The position numbers were made by a program, and so were the translations under genes. This document shows, piece after piece, positions 1 through 5,538 of a DNA stretch of 5,632 nt (position 1 is the first letter of the stretch; each line of letters begins with the position of its first letter). This DNA comes from Chloroflexota bacterium (GTDB lineage: Bacteria > Chloroflexota > Limnocylindria > Limnocylindrales > CSP1-4), in contig JAKAHX010000137.1 of the NCBI GenBank assembly GCA_021814735.1, forward strand, positions 1 to 5,632, in the 5' to 3' direction. Below the pieces are notes generated by a model. It ran no database searches and had not been told where the DNA came from. It worked only from the letters and a program-made list of their open reading frames with translations.

Positions 1-170
1 AGCACGCTGCCCGGGCGCTGGCCGCCGAGCGGCGTGGCGGTGCCCGCGTGCACCATGAGTCGGATCATCTCCTCGTGCTCCGCCGGCGATCCATCGCACC
101 AGCGGACGCGATCCGGCTTGCACAGGGCGGCGACCTCTCTTACCCAGGCGTCAAGCTTCGCGTTGCGCAC
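1..170 (-). CDS. pckG: Phosphoenolpyruvate carboxykinase (GTP), N-terminal fragment cut by the window edge
   Basis: GTP-dependent PEP carboxykinase converts oxaloacetate and GTP to PEP, GDP and CO2 in the cytosol, at the entry to gluconeogenesis. The 56 complete codons visible, read right to left, begin VRNAKLDAWVREVAALCKPD. They continue with WCDGS (residues 24-28), a run ending MVHAG (39-43), and a PLGGQRPGSV-like segment at 47-56. This matches the family's N-terminal order: a WV.EVA.L..PD helix, the (C/T)DGS motif, and then the segment leading to the SDP.DVARVE region, which lies outside the window. Most of the roughly 600-residue protein, including the nucleotide-binding and Mn-binding loops, is off the left edge. 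The start is GTG at 170-168, because a perfect AGGAGG lies 5 nt upstream, the homology begins there, and an in-frame TAG lies further upstream near 250. Family assignment is confident from motif order; intactness of the rest cannot be judged. Confidence 0.9.
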   Translation of the reverse strand, partial: MRNAKLDAWVREVAALCKPDRVRWCDGSPAEHEEMIRLMVHAGTATPLGGQRPGSV

Positions 171-175
171 ACGTT

Positions 176-181
176 CCTCCT
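176..181 (-). promoter_or_regulatory. Shine-Dalgarno site of pckG
   Basis: The minus strand reads AGGAGG here, five bases before the GTG at 170-168. This perfect match to the anti-Shine-Dalgarno decides the start codon. A second GTG one base closer lies in another frame and does not give the PEPCK sequence. Confidence 0.8.
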
Positions 182-245
182 GGCGGCCCCGCGCGCGATC
201 GGTGGAACAGGCCGGGACCGCGGCGCCCAGTCTAGGCCGATTGCC

Positions 246-251
246 ATCCTA
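246..251 (-). promoter_or_regulatory. Possible -10 element of the pckG promoter
   Basis: The minus strand reads TAGGAT, which fits the TANNNT form of high-GC bacterial -10 elements, about 75 bases before the pckG start. No good -35 sits at 16-18 bp. A second candidate, TAGACT, lies at 229-234 on the same strand. Both are weak single-box matches. Confidence 0.2.
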
Positions 252-450
252 CAGAGGTGCGAGCGGCCCAAGGACACCACGCCCATTGGGCCCAGTCGGC
301 CCGCCGTCATCACGAGCTGGATCGCGAGGGGCTCCCTGCACAGGGCCGCCGCAGTCCGGCAGCTGCCGCGCTCCCGAAACGCGGTGAAGATGCCACAGTG
401 CTCCGTCGCCGGCGCCATCATGCGCGCCCCCTGGGGGTGGCGCTGACGGG

Positions 451-993
451 GTGGAACACCTCGTCGTCGGCCGGGGGGCGAGCGCGCCACCCTGTCCAGG
501 CAGGGACGTGCACGCGCTGCGCCGCAGGGCGGTGGCCGCCCACACGGGCTGCGGTCCAGACGGCACTTTCCAGCGCACGCGGCTCCCCCTACCGTTGACG
601 GCGCCGTTTCGGGGGGCGATGACGGTGCAGGGGGTGACGCGGACGCCCGGGGCCGGCCGGAGCGATGCCCCGGACAGCTTGCTCGTCCGGCGGGTGGTCG
701 ACACCGCGGAGGTGGGCGCTTCGTCGAGGTTGCCCGCGGCTCTGCTTGCGTACGCCGCCGCAGTCGCGCTGCCCACGCCGCTGCCACCGTTCCTGAAGGC
801 GCCCGTCGGGCCGCCGCGGGCATTCACCCTCCAGGAGCCGACTGATCTCCTGACCTCGCTTGTTGCCATGCCACTTGCATGGCTCGTGTTCGACCTCGAG
901 GTCGGGGCGGCGCTGGGCATCCCGGCCTCGATTGGCTGCTCGGCTGGAGCGCGCTCGTGCGCCGAAGGAGGGCCGGGATCCCGGCGGTCCTGA
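451..993 (+). CDS. Hypothetical membrane protein, probably the front part of a frameshifted gene
   Basis: I do not recognise a family. The frame has strong third-position GC bias from about 451 to 890. From the GTG at 451 it gives 180 residues. The N-terminal ~90 are R/P/G-rich and not compelling. After them come two hydrophobic stretches, at about residues 94-110 (AALLAYAAAVAL...) and 131-149 (TDLLTSLVAMPLAWLVFDL), which look like membrane segments. The last ~30 residues after that lose the coding look, just where the overlapping frame (879-1100) begins to look coding. The start is uncertain: GTG 451 has a loose GGGGTGG about 10 nt upstream; ATG 619 has G-rich sequence too close to it; TTG 730 would start directly at the first hydrophobic segment. 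The mirrored antisense frame is also open, but it is S/T/R/P-rich and nearly devoid of acidic residues, as shadow frames usually are. Confidence 0.35.
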   Translation: MEHLVVGRGASAPPCPGRDVHALRRRAVAAHTGCGPDGTFQRTRLPLPLTAPFRGAMTVQGVTRTPGAGRSDAPDSLLVRRVVDTAEVGASSRLPAALLAYAAAVALPTPLPPFLKAPVGPPRAFTLQEPTDLLTSLVAMPLAWLVFDLEVGAALGIPASIGCSAGARSCAEGGPGSRRS

Positions 994-1100
994 CGTTCGT
1001 TCCAGTGGTCTCGGTGGTCACGCTCGTCGGCTACCTCGGCTGGGCGGCCTTGCACCACGGGACGTTGCCCGGGTTCTACGACGTGGGTCTGGTGCAGTAG
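879..1100 (+). CDS. Small membrane protein, or the back part of the frameshifted gene upstream
   Basis: The frame becomes GC3-rich from about 925. It encodes DWLLGWSALVRRRRAG, then a clear membrane span (AVLTFVPVVSVVTLVGYLGW) and a short tail LHHGTLPGFYDVGLVQ before the TAG at 1098-1100. ATG 879 lacks a ribosome binding site. GTG 957 is preceded by GGAG at a 7-nt spacing and would give a 47-residue single-span protein beginning with a basic cluster (VRRRRAG), a natural topology. The alternative is that this is the third membrane segment of the protein begun in the frame that ends at 993, displaced by a small indel around 890-930. The stop is 28 bases before the next gene, so it likely belongs to the same transcript. 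The family is unknown and the exact 5' end unresolved. Confidence 0.4.
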   Translation: MARVRPRGRGGAGHPGLDWLLGWSALVRRRRAGIPAVLTFVPVVSVVTLVGYLGWAALHHGTLPGFYDVGLVQ

Positions 1101-1115
1101 GGTCGGGGTCCGACC
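1101..1115 (+). repeat. Short inverted repeat between two cluster genes
   Basis: GGTCGG and CCGACC form a perfect 6-bp stem around a GGT loop. It begins directly after the TAG at 1098-1100 and ends three bases before the Shine-Dalgarno site of the next gene. There is no T-run, so it is not a standard terminator. If real, it would act on mRNA stability or initiation. Such short stems also arise by chance at this GC content. Confidence 0.3.
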
Positions 1116-1117
1116 GC

Positions 1118-1123
1118 AGGAGG
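1118..1123 (+). promoter_or_regulatory. Shine-Dalgarno site of the 73-residue protein
   Basis: A perfect AGGAGG lies five bases before the ATG at 1129. It is the main evidence that this short reading frame is a real gene and fixes its start. Confidence 0.75.
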
Positions 1124-1135
1124 CGCGCATGCGCG
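1124..1135. repeat. 12-bp perfect palindrome over the start codon
   Basis: CGCGCATGCGCG is its own reverse complement and centres on the ATG at 1129-1131. It could be an operator-like half-site pair or a start-occluding structure. In GC-rich DNA chance is also a reasonable explanation. Confidence 0.3.
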
Positions 1136-1350
1136 GGAAACATGTCGGGCGCGATCGGGCTCGGGGAGGTCCGTCCCCCGGGCACGTCGGAGATGAGCAC
1201 GCAGTCGACGTCGTCGCGTGGATCGGCGCGCTCAGCGCGCTGCTGGTGACCGTGACGGTGGTGGGCCCGTTGCTCCACCCTTGGTGGCCCGGCGAGCTGC
1301 GGCGGGCCATCGCGCATTGGACCCGGTCAGTGATCGCGGGCCGGTCATGA
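1129..1350 (+). CDS. Small single-span membrane protein, translationally coupled to the secreted repeat protein
   Basis: A 73-residue protein of no family I recognise. The first ~25 residues are hydrophilic and basic (MRGKHVGRDRARGG...). Residues about 27-48 (VDVVAWIGALSALLVTVTVVGP) form one membrane span. The tail (HPWWPGELRRAIAHW...) has a Trp-rich interface segment followed by an amphipathic, Arg-containing stretch. The start is well supported by AGGAGG at 1118-1123. Its TGA overlaps the ATG of the next gene as ATGA at 1347-1350, so the two are very likely co-translated and may work together at the cell envelope. A 12-bp palindrome covers its start codon. The coding evidence is the ribosome site, the overlap and the hydropathy; a function cannot be inferred. 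Confidence 0.65.
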   Translation: MRGKHVGRDRARGGPSPGHVGDEHAVDVVAWIGALSALLVTVTVVGPLLHPWWPGELRRAIAHWTRSVIAGRS

Positions 1351-2957
1351 GGCGCACGTTCCTCGCGCTGGGTGTCGCGCTCGCCTTGGTCTCGTCGTTG
1401 CCCGCGATGACGGGGACGCTCGCGGGCGCCAACGACACGAGCCCCAGCGTGTCCCCGGAGGGCGCGGGTCCATCGGCCGCGCCCGCACCCATTCCGGGCA
1501 CGAGCGCCACGATGCCCTACGTGGGCGGTACGACGATTGCCTGGACGGCGCAGAACGTGCCCGTCGTGAACGGGCCCTACCCGCCCTACCGCGACGGCCT
1601 CCTCGGCGGTTCCCTCGACGGAGTGGCCACCGGGCCCGGGGGCCTCGTGGCAGCAGGGAGTGACTACGGCATCCTCTCGAAGCCTGGGTTCGGCAGCGCC
1701 GCGAGCTGGGTCTCCGCGGATGGGGGCGCGACCTGGACCGAGCACCCTGTCGAGGCTGCGGACCCCGGGTTCACCGCCCTGGCCGCGCACGGGGGCGTGT
1801 TCGTGGCGAGCAGTCTCGCCGGCGGGTTCTGGTACTCGTCCGACGGGGCGGACTGGACGCGCGCGACGAGCGGCCCCACGGACACCGGTGGCATCTCCGA
1901 CCCGCGCCGCGTCGCCCTGGCGCCCGGCCTCGGTGGCTTCGTGGGGATCGTGTGGGCGGGAGGCTCCACACAGGCGTGGAACTCGAGCGACGGCACGGAG
2001 TGGAGCGCGGCGCCCGCACAGTCCTCGCTGCAGGGCTTCTATCCGCAGAGCCTCGCGGCGAGCGGGGAGCGGGCCGTGGCCGTCGGCACGTCCGGGTCGG
2101 CGGGGAACCTCCTCGTCACGAGCGATGGCCTGCGCTGGTCGCGGGTCGCGCTCCCGGCCGGCATGGACGCCACTCGCGCCAGCACCAGCGTCGCAGGCGG
2201 CCGTTTCCTGATCGTCGCGCCGTACATCGACGCGACGCACTACGGCACCGCGGTCTGGTCGTCCCTCGACGGTGTGCGCTGGGAGCGGACCTCGTTCCTG
2301 ACCGCCCGCGCCGCATTCCCTGACCGCGTCGGCAACGTCGTGCCGTTCGGTGCGGGTTGGATCGCCGCCGGCTGGGGGCCCAACGGCGCGGACGGCGGCG
2401 CGGACGACTGCGTGCCGATCGTCTGGGCCACGCCCGACCTCGTCCACTGGACGCGCGCCGCGCTTCCCCCGACGCCGTGGCCCGGAACCTGTGAGCAGCC
2501 GCTGCGGATCGCCGTCAGCGGGGCGCGCGCGATCGCTGTGGGTTCGGCGTGGGACATGGTGTCCACCAGCCCCGCCGCCTGGATCGGCACGATCGTCCCA
2601 GCGCCCCAACCACAGCTCGCCCTCCACCAGGCATCGGCGACGGGTGTGACGCCGGGGGGGCCGTTCACGCTCTCGACCAAGGTCACCCGCGCGGGCCGGT
2701 ACGTGACGATGAGGATCGCGACCAGCCCGGCGCTCGCAGGGGCGCACGTCGGCATCTGGATCGCCATGAAGGGATCCGACGGACACTGGTCCGCGTTCTC
2801 GCCGCACACCGGGCGGATCGCCGACGCGCAGGGCATCGTGACCTACTACTACCGCGCGCGGTCAGCGGCTTGGCTCTCCTTCCAGGCGCATGTCGCCGCC
2901 GATGCCACCCATCCGGCTGCCGTGTCGAACGCCGTGCAGGCACGCTGGATGCCGTAG
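1347..2957 (+). CDS. Secreted Asp-box (sialidase/BNR-like) repeat protein, probable beta-propeller
   Basis: A 536-residue exported protein. Residues 1-28 form a Sec signal peptide (MRRTFLALGVALALVSSLP..., AGA just before NDTS), followed by an S/P/A-rich linker to about residue 60. Six W/T..S.DG..W repeats end at W130, W170, W219, W264, W312 and W368, for example SADGGATW, SSDGADW, SSDGTEW, TSDGLRW, SLDGVRW and the degenerate TPDLVHW. This S-x-D-x-G-x-x-W pattern with about 40-56 residue spacing is the Asp-box hairpin of sialidase/BNR and YCF48-like propellers. Catalytic sialidase residues (RIP motif, Arg triad) are not seen, so a binding or scaffold role is likelier than glycosidase activity. 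Residues ~425-536 form a separate Thr/Val-rich, probably Ig-like domain ending ...VQARWMP. ATG 1347 is chosen over the longer open frame from 1218 because it alone yields a signal peptide; it overlaps the upstream stop (ATGA). Confidence 0.85.
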   Translation: MRRTFLALGVALALVSSLPAMTGTLAGANDTSPSVSPEGAGPSAAPAPIPGTSATMPYVGGTTIAWTAQNVPVVNGPYPPYRDGLLGGSLDGVATGPGGLVAAGSDYGILSKPGFGSAASWVSADGGATWTEHPVEAADPGFTALAAHGGVFVASSLAGGFWYSSDGADWTRATSGPTDTGGISDPRRVALAPGLGGFVGIVWAGGSTQAWNSSDGTEWSAAPAQSSLQGFYPQSLAASGERAVAVGTSGSAGNLLVTSDGLRWSRVALPAGMDATRASTSVAGGRFLIVAPYIDATHYGTAVWSSLDGVRWERTSFLTARAAFPDRVGNVVPFGAGWIAAGWGPNGADGGADDCVPIVWATPDLVHWTRAALPPTPWPGTCEQPLRIAVSGARAIAVGSAWDMVSTSPAAWIGTIVPAPQPQLALHQASATGVTPGGPFTLSTKVTRAGRYVTMRIATSPALAGAHVGIWIAMKGSDGHWSAFSPHTGRIADAQGIVTYYYRARSAAWLSFQAHVAADATHPAAVSNAVQARWMP

Positions 2958-2960
2958 GCC

Positions 2961-2983
2961 CATCGCTGGAAAGGCCAGCGATG
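2961..2983 (+). terminator. Hairpin directly after the propeller gene
   Basis: CATCGCTGG and CCAGCGATG form a perfect 9-bp stem around a 5-base loop (AAAGG), starting three bases after the TAG. No T-run follows. It is a likely transcript end or 3' stabilising structure for the plus-strand cluster rather than a textbook intrinsic terminator. Confidence 0.55.
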
Positions 2984-3137
2984 AACAGCGGGCAACGAAG
3001 GGTTGTGCAGTCGACCGGTGTGCGCCAGTCGGTCAGGGGCACATGGACGGCCTCCAGTGGCAACGTCGCCAATGGAAGACCAGGCCACATCTCGGCGAGG
3101 AGTGGTCGACCGGCTGGGTCGAGACCGGCGGGCAGAC

Positions 3138-3175
3138 GTCGGCGGGGCATGTCGCGCCTCGGGGACCCCGCCGAC
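3138..3175 (-). terminator. 10-bp inverted repeat in the convergent gap
   Basis: GTCGGCGGGG and CCCCGCCGAC form a perfect 10-bp, very GC-rich stem with an 18-base loop. It lies about 45 bases past the stop of the minus-strand membrane gene and about 180 bases past the plus-strand gene, so it may serve as the end of the minus transcript or as a two-way barrier. It has no U-tract in either direction. The remainder of 2984-3219 shows no convincing gene. Confidence 0.4.
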
Positions 3176-3219
3176 TCCCAGCACGATCGCCGCGCCGGCG
3201 GGGAGCGGCCGGACAGGAC

Positions 3220-3669
3220 TCAGCGGGGGATGATGGTCGGTCCCGGGCGCCCGGCCAGCCGGTCGGCTGCGTACCAGCCCAGCGCGCCGCCGGCTGCCCC
3301 GACGACGAGCGGCACGCCGATCCAGAACGGCGCCTCCAGGAGCAGGCTCTGCGTGGTCTCTCCATCGCTACCCGACCACGCGGGGTTCCAGAGGAGCGCC
3401 GTCAGAGCCGCGTAGCCGAGCATGATCGAGACGAGCATCGCGAGGCCCGCCAATGCGCCGCGCCGGGGGCCGTGCGGCCGATCGCCGAGGCGGACGAGCG
3501 CGCCGGAGCCGCCGCACAACAACAGGCCGAGCAGCATCTGCGGCGGCGCAACGTCCATGAACCCGGTCCCGAGGCGCACCGCGACCTGTGCGGCCAAGCC
3601 AAGCATCCAGCCGCAGGCGAGCAGCACGACCAGCACACCGCGCTGGTCATGGAAACGGTCGTTTGACAT
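3220..3669 (-). CDS. Four-span integral membrane protein of unknown family
   Basis: A 149-residue protein with four predicted membrane spans: about residues 11-33 (GVLVVLLACGWMLGLAAQVA), 43-60, 72-94 (LAGLAMLVSIMLGYAAL...) and 114-135 (PFWIGVPLVVGAAGGALGWY). The loop 61-71 is Arg-rich (DRPHGPRR), suggesting a cytoplasmic side between spans 2 and 3. The loop 95-112 is acidic/polar and likely outside. The short C-tail ends ADRLAGRPGPTIIPR. I recognise no family motif; it has the size and layout of many lineage-specific hypothetical membrane proteins. The ATG at 3669-3667 is supported by a G-rich AGGGGG site 7 nt upstream, the signal-like N-terminus and a plausible promoter just ahead. It lies 189 bp downstream of the lipoprotein gene on the same strand, so it need not share that transcript. 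Coding status is strong, function unknown. Confidence 0.8.
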   Translation of the reverse strand: MSNDRFHDQRGVLVVLLACGWMLGLAAQVAVRLGTGFMDVAPPQMLLGLLLCGGSGALVRLGDRPHGPRRGALAGLAMLVSIMLGYAALTALLWNPAWSGSDGETTQSLLLEAPFWIGVPLVVGAAGGALGWYAADRLAGRPGPTIIPR

Positions 3670-3692
3670 CGACCCGCCCCCCTCTCGTGCCG

Positions 3693-3721
3693 ATTGTCAG
3701 CGCCCGGGGTCCTTCCGCCAA
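3693..3721 (-). promoter_or_regulatory. Likely promoter of the four-span membrane gene
   Basis: On the minus strand TTGGCG (3721-3716) and GACAAT (3698-3693) are separated by exactly 17 bp. Each matches the sigma-70 consensus at four of six positions. Transcription would start near 3686, giving a short leader of about 17 bases that contains the G-rich ribosome site at 3683-3677. Confidence 0.4.
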
Positions 3722-3787
3722 GTGTCTTTCGACCCGCCCGGCTCGCGGCAGGTCAGGATGCCGTCGACCAGGGTGCGCGCATGTCCC

Positions 3788-3797
3788 CGGACGTCCG
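3788..3797. repeat. 10-bp palindrome, one of a related pair
   Basis: CGGACGTCCG lies between the lipoprotein and membrane-protein genes. A second 10-bp palindrome made of the same half-sites in swapped order, CGTCCGGACG, lies at 3872-3881 inside the 3' end of the lipoprotein gene. Their centres are 84 bp apart. This may be an operator pair or chance. The rest of 3670-3858, apart from the promoter, shows nothing I can assign. Confidence 0.2.
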
Positions 3798-3858
3798 TGC
3801 CTCGCGGCAGTGCCCGGGCGCGAGCGTGAGTTCGTCCCCGGCGCGACGTACCGATCCA

Positions 3859-5292
3859 CTACGGGCACACACGTCCGGACGGGGGCACCTCCAGGCAGAG
3901 CAGGTATGCGTCCGCGGTCGCGTCGATGCAGGTGTCGCTTCGCCCGAGGCTGCCGTGCCCGTTGCCGTCACGGGTGACGAGCACGCTCGAGGCGAGCTGG
4001 TGGGACAGCGACACGCCCCACTGATAGGGCGTCGCGGGGTCGCCGGTCGAGGCGACGATCAGGATGGCCGGCGCGCCGTTCGCCTGGACCGGGCCGGGCA
4101 CGCCCTGCGACGCCACCGGCCAGAAGGCGCACGGGAGGCCCGAGTAGGCGGCGAGCCCGGCGAAGTCGGGGGCCGTTGCCCGCAGCCCGTCGGCCAGCCT
4201 CGCGTACCACTCGACGTCGCGCGGGAGGGGCCAGTCGATGCAGGAAACGGCCATGTTCGCCTCCATGAGACCGTTGACACCCGCGGCGACGTTCGCGAAG
4301 AACGTGGGGTTCCCGTGCTCAGCGTCGTAGAGGGCCTGCGCGAGCTCCTTCCACGCGCCTGCCTGGAGCAGCACCAGGATGCCGTCCCAGGCCTGCCCGG
4401 CCGAGACGCCGTCGATCGGAGCGTCGGCGAACTGAGTCATGAGGGCATCGAACGCGTGCCGCGTCCCGCCGTCCGACCAGAATGCGCACGCCCGGTCGGC
4501 TGCGCACGAGGCCAGAAAGAGGTCGAGCTGGCGCTGCAGGGCGACCGCTCGATCGCCCGCCTCGGTGGCGGCGTCGAGGGACGGGTCGAACGGGGCGTCG
4601 AGGATCATCGCCCGGATTCGGGAGGGAAACCGCTCCGCGTACCGCACGCCGATGAGCGCGCCGTAGGAGATCCCGACGTACGTGAGGGTCGCCTCGCCGA
4701 GCGCCGCGCGGATCTCCTCGAGGTCTCTTGCGACGTTCTCCGTTCCCACGAAGGGGAGCAGGTCGCCGCTCCCCGCCTGGCATGCGGCGCCGAACTCCCT
4801 GGCAGCAGCGATCCATTCCGCTCGTTCGGAGGCGGTCCGTGGGTATGGCTGACCGGGCCGCGGGTAGGTGCCCAGGCACCGGATCCGGGGGCTGCTCATC
4901 CCGACGCCGCGGGGATCGAAGCTCACGATGTCGAAGCGCGCGCGCATGGCGGGCGTGAAGAGCGTGTCCGCGCCGAGGCGGATTGCGTCGATGCCCGAAA
5001 TGCCCGGGCCTCCGGGGTTGAAGAGGATGGAGCCGATGCGGTGCGCAGGATCGGTGGCTGGGAGCCGGGCCAGCGCGATCGTCAGCTGGGGACCCGCCGC
5101 CTGCGCGTAGTCGCGGGGCACCTGGAGAGTGGTTGTCTCCAGTCCGTCAGTGCCGGTGAACCACCGAAGGGCCGCGGCCGTCTGAGACTGTTGTGGCGCC
5201 GCATGCGTGCCCGGCGGGGCCGACGTCGTGCCGGCACATCCGGCGAGTACCGTGATCGCCGCGAGGATCGCGAGCGTCTTGCCCATGGACAT
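3859..5292 (-). CDS. Alpha/beta-hydrolase lipoprotein, S33 / tripeptidyl-aminopeptidase-like (TAP-like)
   Basis: A 477-residue exported hydrolase. Residues 1-18 are a lipoprotein signal with lipobox LAGC, the acylated Cys being C19, so the enzyme should be anchored outside the cytoplasmic membrane. Core landmarks in order: the oxyanion loop NPGGPG (92-97), FDPRGVGMSSP (125-135), the ENVARDLEEIR helix (185-195), the nucleophile elbow GISYG with Ser209, a cap region about 235-370, then STGDPATPY with Asp418 and NGHGS with His446. The Ser-Asp-His triad and the C-terminal TAP-like segment ending ...PPSGRVCP are those of S33 family exported aminopeptidases of high-GC bacteria. These release N-terminal residues or tripeptides, and some relatives act on esters. 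Nine further cysteines (139, 171, 263, 269, 351, 388, 455, 466, 476) suggest disulfides. The start is ATG 5292-5290 or the in-frame ATG at residue 3; neither has a strong ribosome site. Length and motifs indicate an intact gene. The exact substrate is not readable from sequence. Confidence 0.92.
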   Translation of the reverse strand: MSMGKTLAILAAITVLAGCAGTTSAPPGTHAAPQQSQTAAALRWFTGTDGLETTTLQVPRDYAQAAGPQLTIALARLPATDPAHRIGSILFNPGGPGISGIDAIRLGADTLFTPAMRARFDIVSFDPRGVGMSSPRIRCLGTYPRPGQPYPRTASERAEWIAAAREFGAACQAGSGDLLPFVGTENVARDLEEIRAALGEATLTYVGISYGALIGVRYAERFPSRIRAMILDAPFDPSLDAATEAGDRAVALQRQLDLFLASCAADRACAFWSDGGTRHAFDALMTQFADAPIDGVSAGQAWDGILVLLQAGAWKELAQALYDAEHGNPTFFANVAAGVNGLMEANMAVSCIDWPLPRDVEWYARLADGLRATAPDFAGLAAYSGLPCAFWPVASQGVPGPVQANGAPAILIVASTGDPATPYQWGVSLSHQLASSVLVTRDGNGHGSLGRSDTCIDATADAYLLCLEVPPSGRVCP

Positions 5293-5493
5293 ACGTCACT
5301 CGGCGGGCCGGTCTCGCCGCTGGCCTGGCGGTGCCAAGGCGGCCTGGGCCTGGCCGCGCTCGACGCCCCCGTTGCGCGATGACAGCATTCCGCCTGTTCG
5401 CCGGGGGGCAAGTGCCGAAGGACCCGCGCTCGCGTGGACGGCACAAGTGCGGCATCCCGGCGCTCCATTGTCGAGTCGCGTCGGCCGGCGCGA
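5293..5493. other. Intergenic stretch between the lipoprotein gene and the tRNA promoter
   Basis: This stretch carries the 5' leader and promoter of the minus-strand lipoprotein gene, but I find no convincing -35/-10 pair for it. A 6-bp GCGGCC/GGCCGC stem with a 7-base loop occurs at 5339-5357 and is within chance for this base composition. The open frames here give no recognisable protein. Confidence 0.4.
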
Positions 5494-5523
5494 TTGACGC
5501 TGCCGAAGGCGTGCCCGTAGAAT
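5494..5523 (+). promoter_or_regulatory. Promoter of tRNA-Gly
   Basis: TTGACG (5494-5499) and TAGAAT (5518-5523) are separated by 18 bp; each differs from the sigma-70 consensus at one position. The -10 ends 15 bases before the mature tRNA, implying a leader of roughly 8-9 bases. This is the strongest promoter in the window, as expected for a stable RNA. Confidence 0.8.
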
Positions 5524-5538
5524 CGCGCTGCTCTGCGA

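Larger units (their letters stand above)
171..450. other. Unassigned stretch between pckG and the plus-strand cluster
   Basis: This stretch separates pckG from the plus-strand cluster and should hold the pckG promoter. I see no RNA gene or repeat. Between about 250 and 446 the third-position GC bias is coding-like in two mirrored frames. One is a plus frame ending at the TGA at 444-446. The other is a minus frame opening at the ATG at 421-419, behind an AGGGGG-like site, and ending at 140, where it would overlap the pckG start by 31 bases. Neither product (plus: R/S/P-rich with few acidic residues; minus: about 94 residues) has a motif I recognise, so I call neither as a gene. A decayed gene or a short leader ORF remains possible. 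Confidence 0.4.

Noticed and set aside
140..421. Minus-strand frame of about 94 residues upstream of pckG
   Set aside because: GC bias is coding-like and an AGGGGG site precedes it, but it overlaps the pckG start by 31 bases, has no recognisable domain and has an equally open mirror frame on the plus strand.
1218..1346. Upstream extension of the propeller gene to the ATG at 1218
   Set aside because: It would place 43 hydrophilic residues before a clean signal peptide and overlap the small membrane gene. ATG 1347 with the ATGA overlap is the better start.
249..2807. 852-codon open frame on the minus strand
   Set aside because: It runs antisense to the signal-peptide-bearing propeller gene and the cluster upstream. 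Its product is R/P/G-rich with no motif, as expected of a shadow frame in GC-rich DNA.
2981..3415. Plus-strand frames after the propeller stop, including an ATG at 2981
   Set aside because: The ATG lies inside the hairpin stem, there is no ribosome site, and most of the length is antisense to the four-span membrane gene.
3647..3868. 73-codon minus-strand frame across the gap between the two minus-strand genes
   Set aside because: It overlaps the ends of both neighbouring genes, is Arg/His/Pro-rich and has no ribosome site or motif.
5339..5357. GCGGCC/GGCCGC stem with a 7-base loop upstream of the lipoprotein gene
   Set aside because: A 6-bp all-GC stem is expected by chance here, and it has no T-run or relation to a coding end.
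3694..5382. 562-codon open frame on the plus strand
   Set aside because: It is antisense to the alpha/beta-hydrolase lipoprotein, whose catalytic motifs and lipobox are unmistakable. The plus product has no motif.
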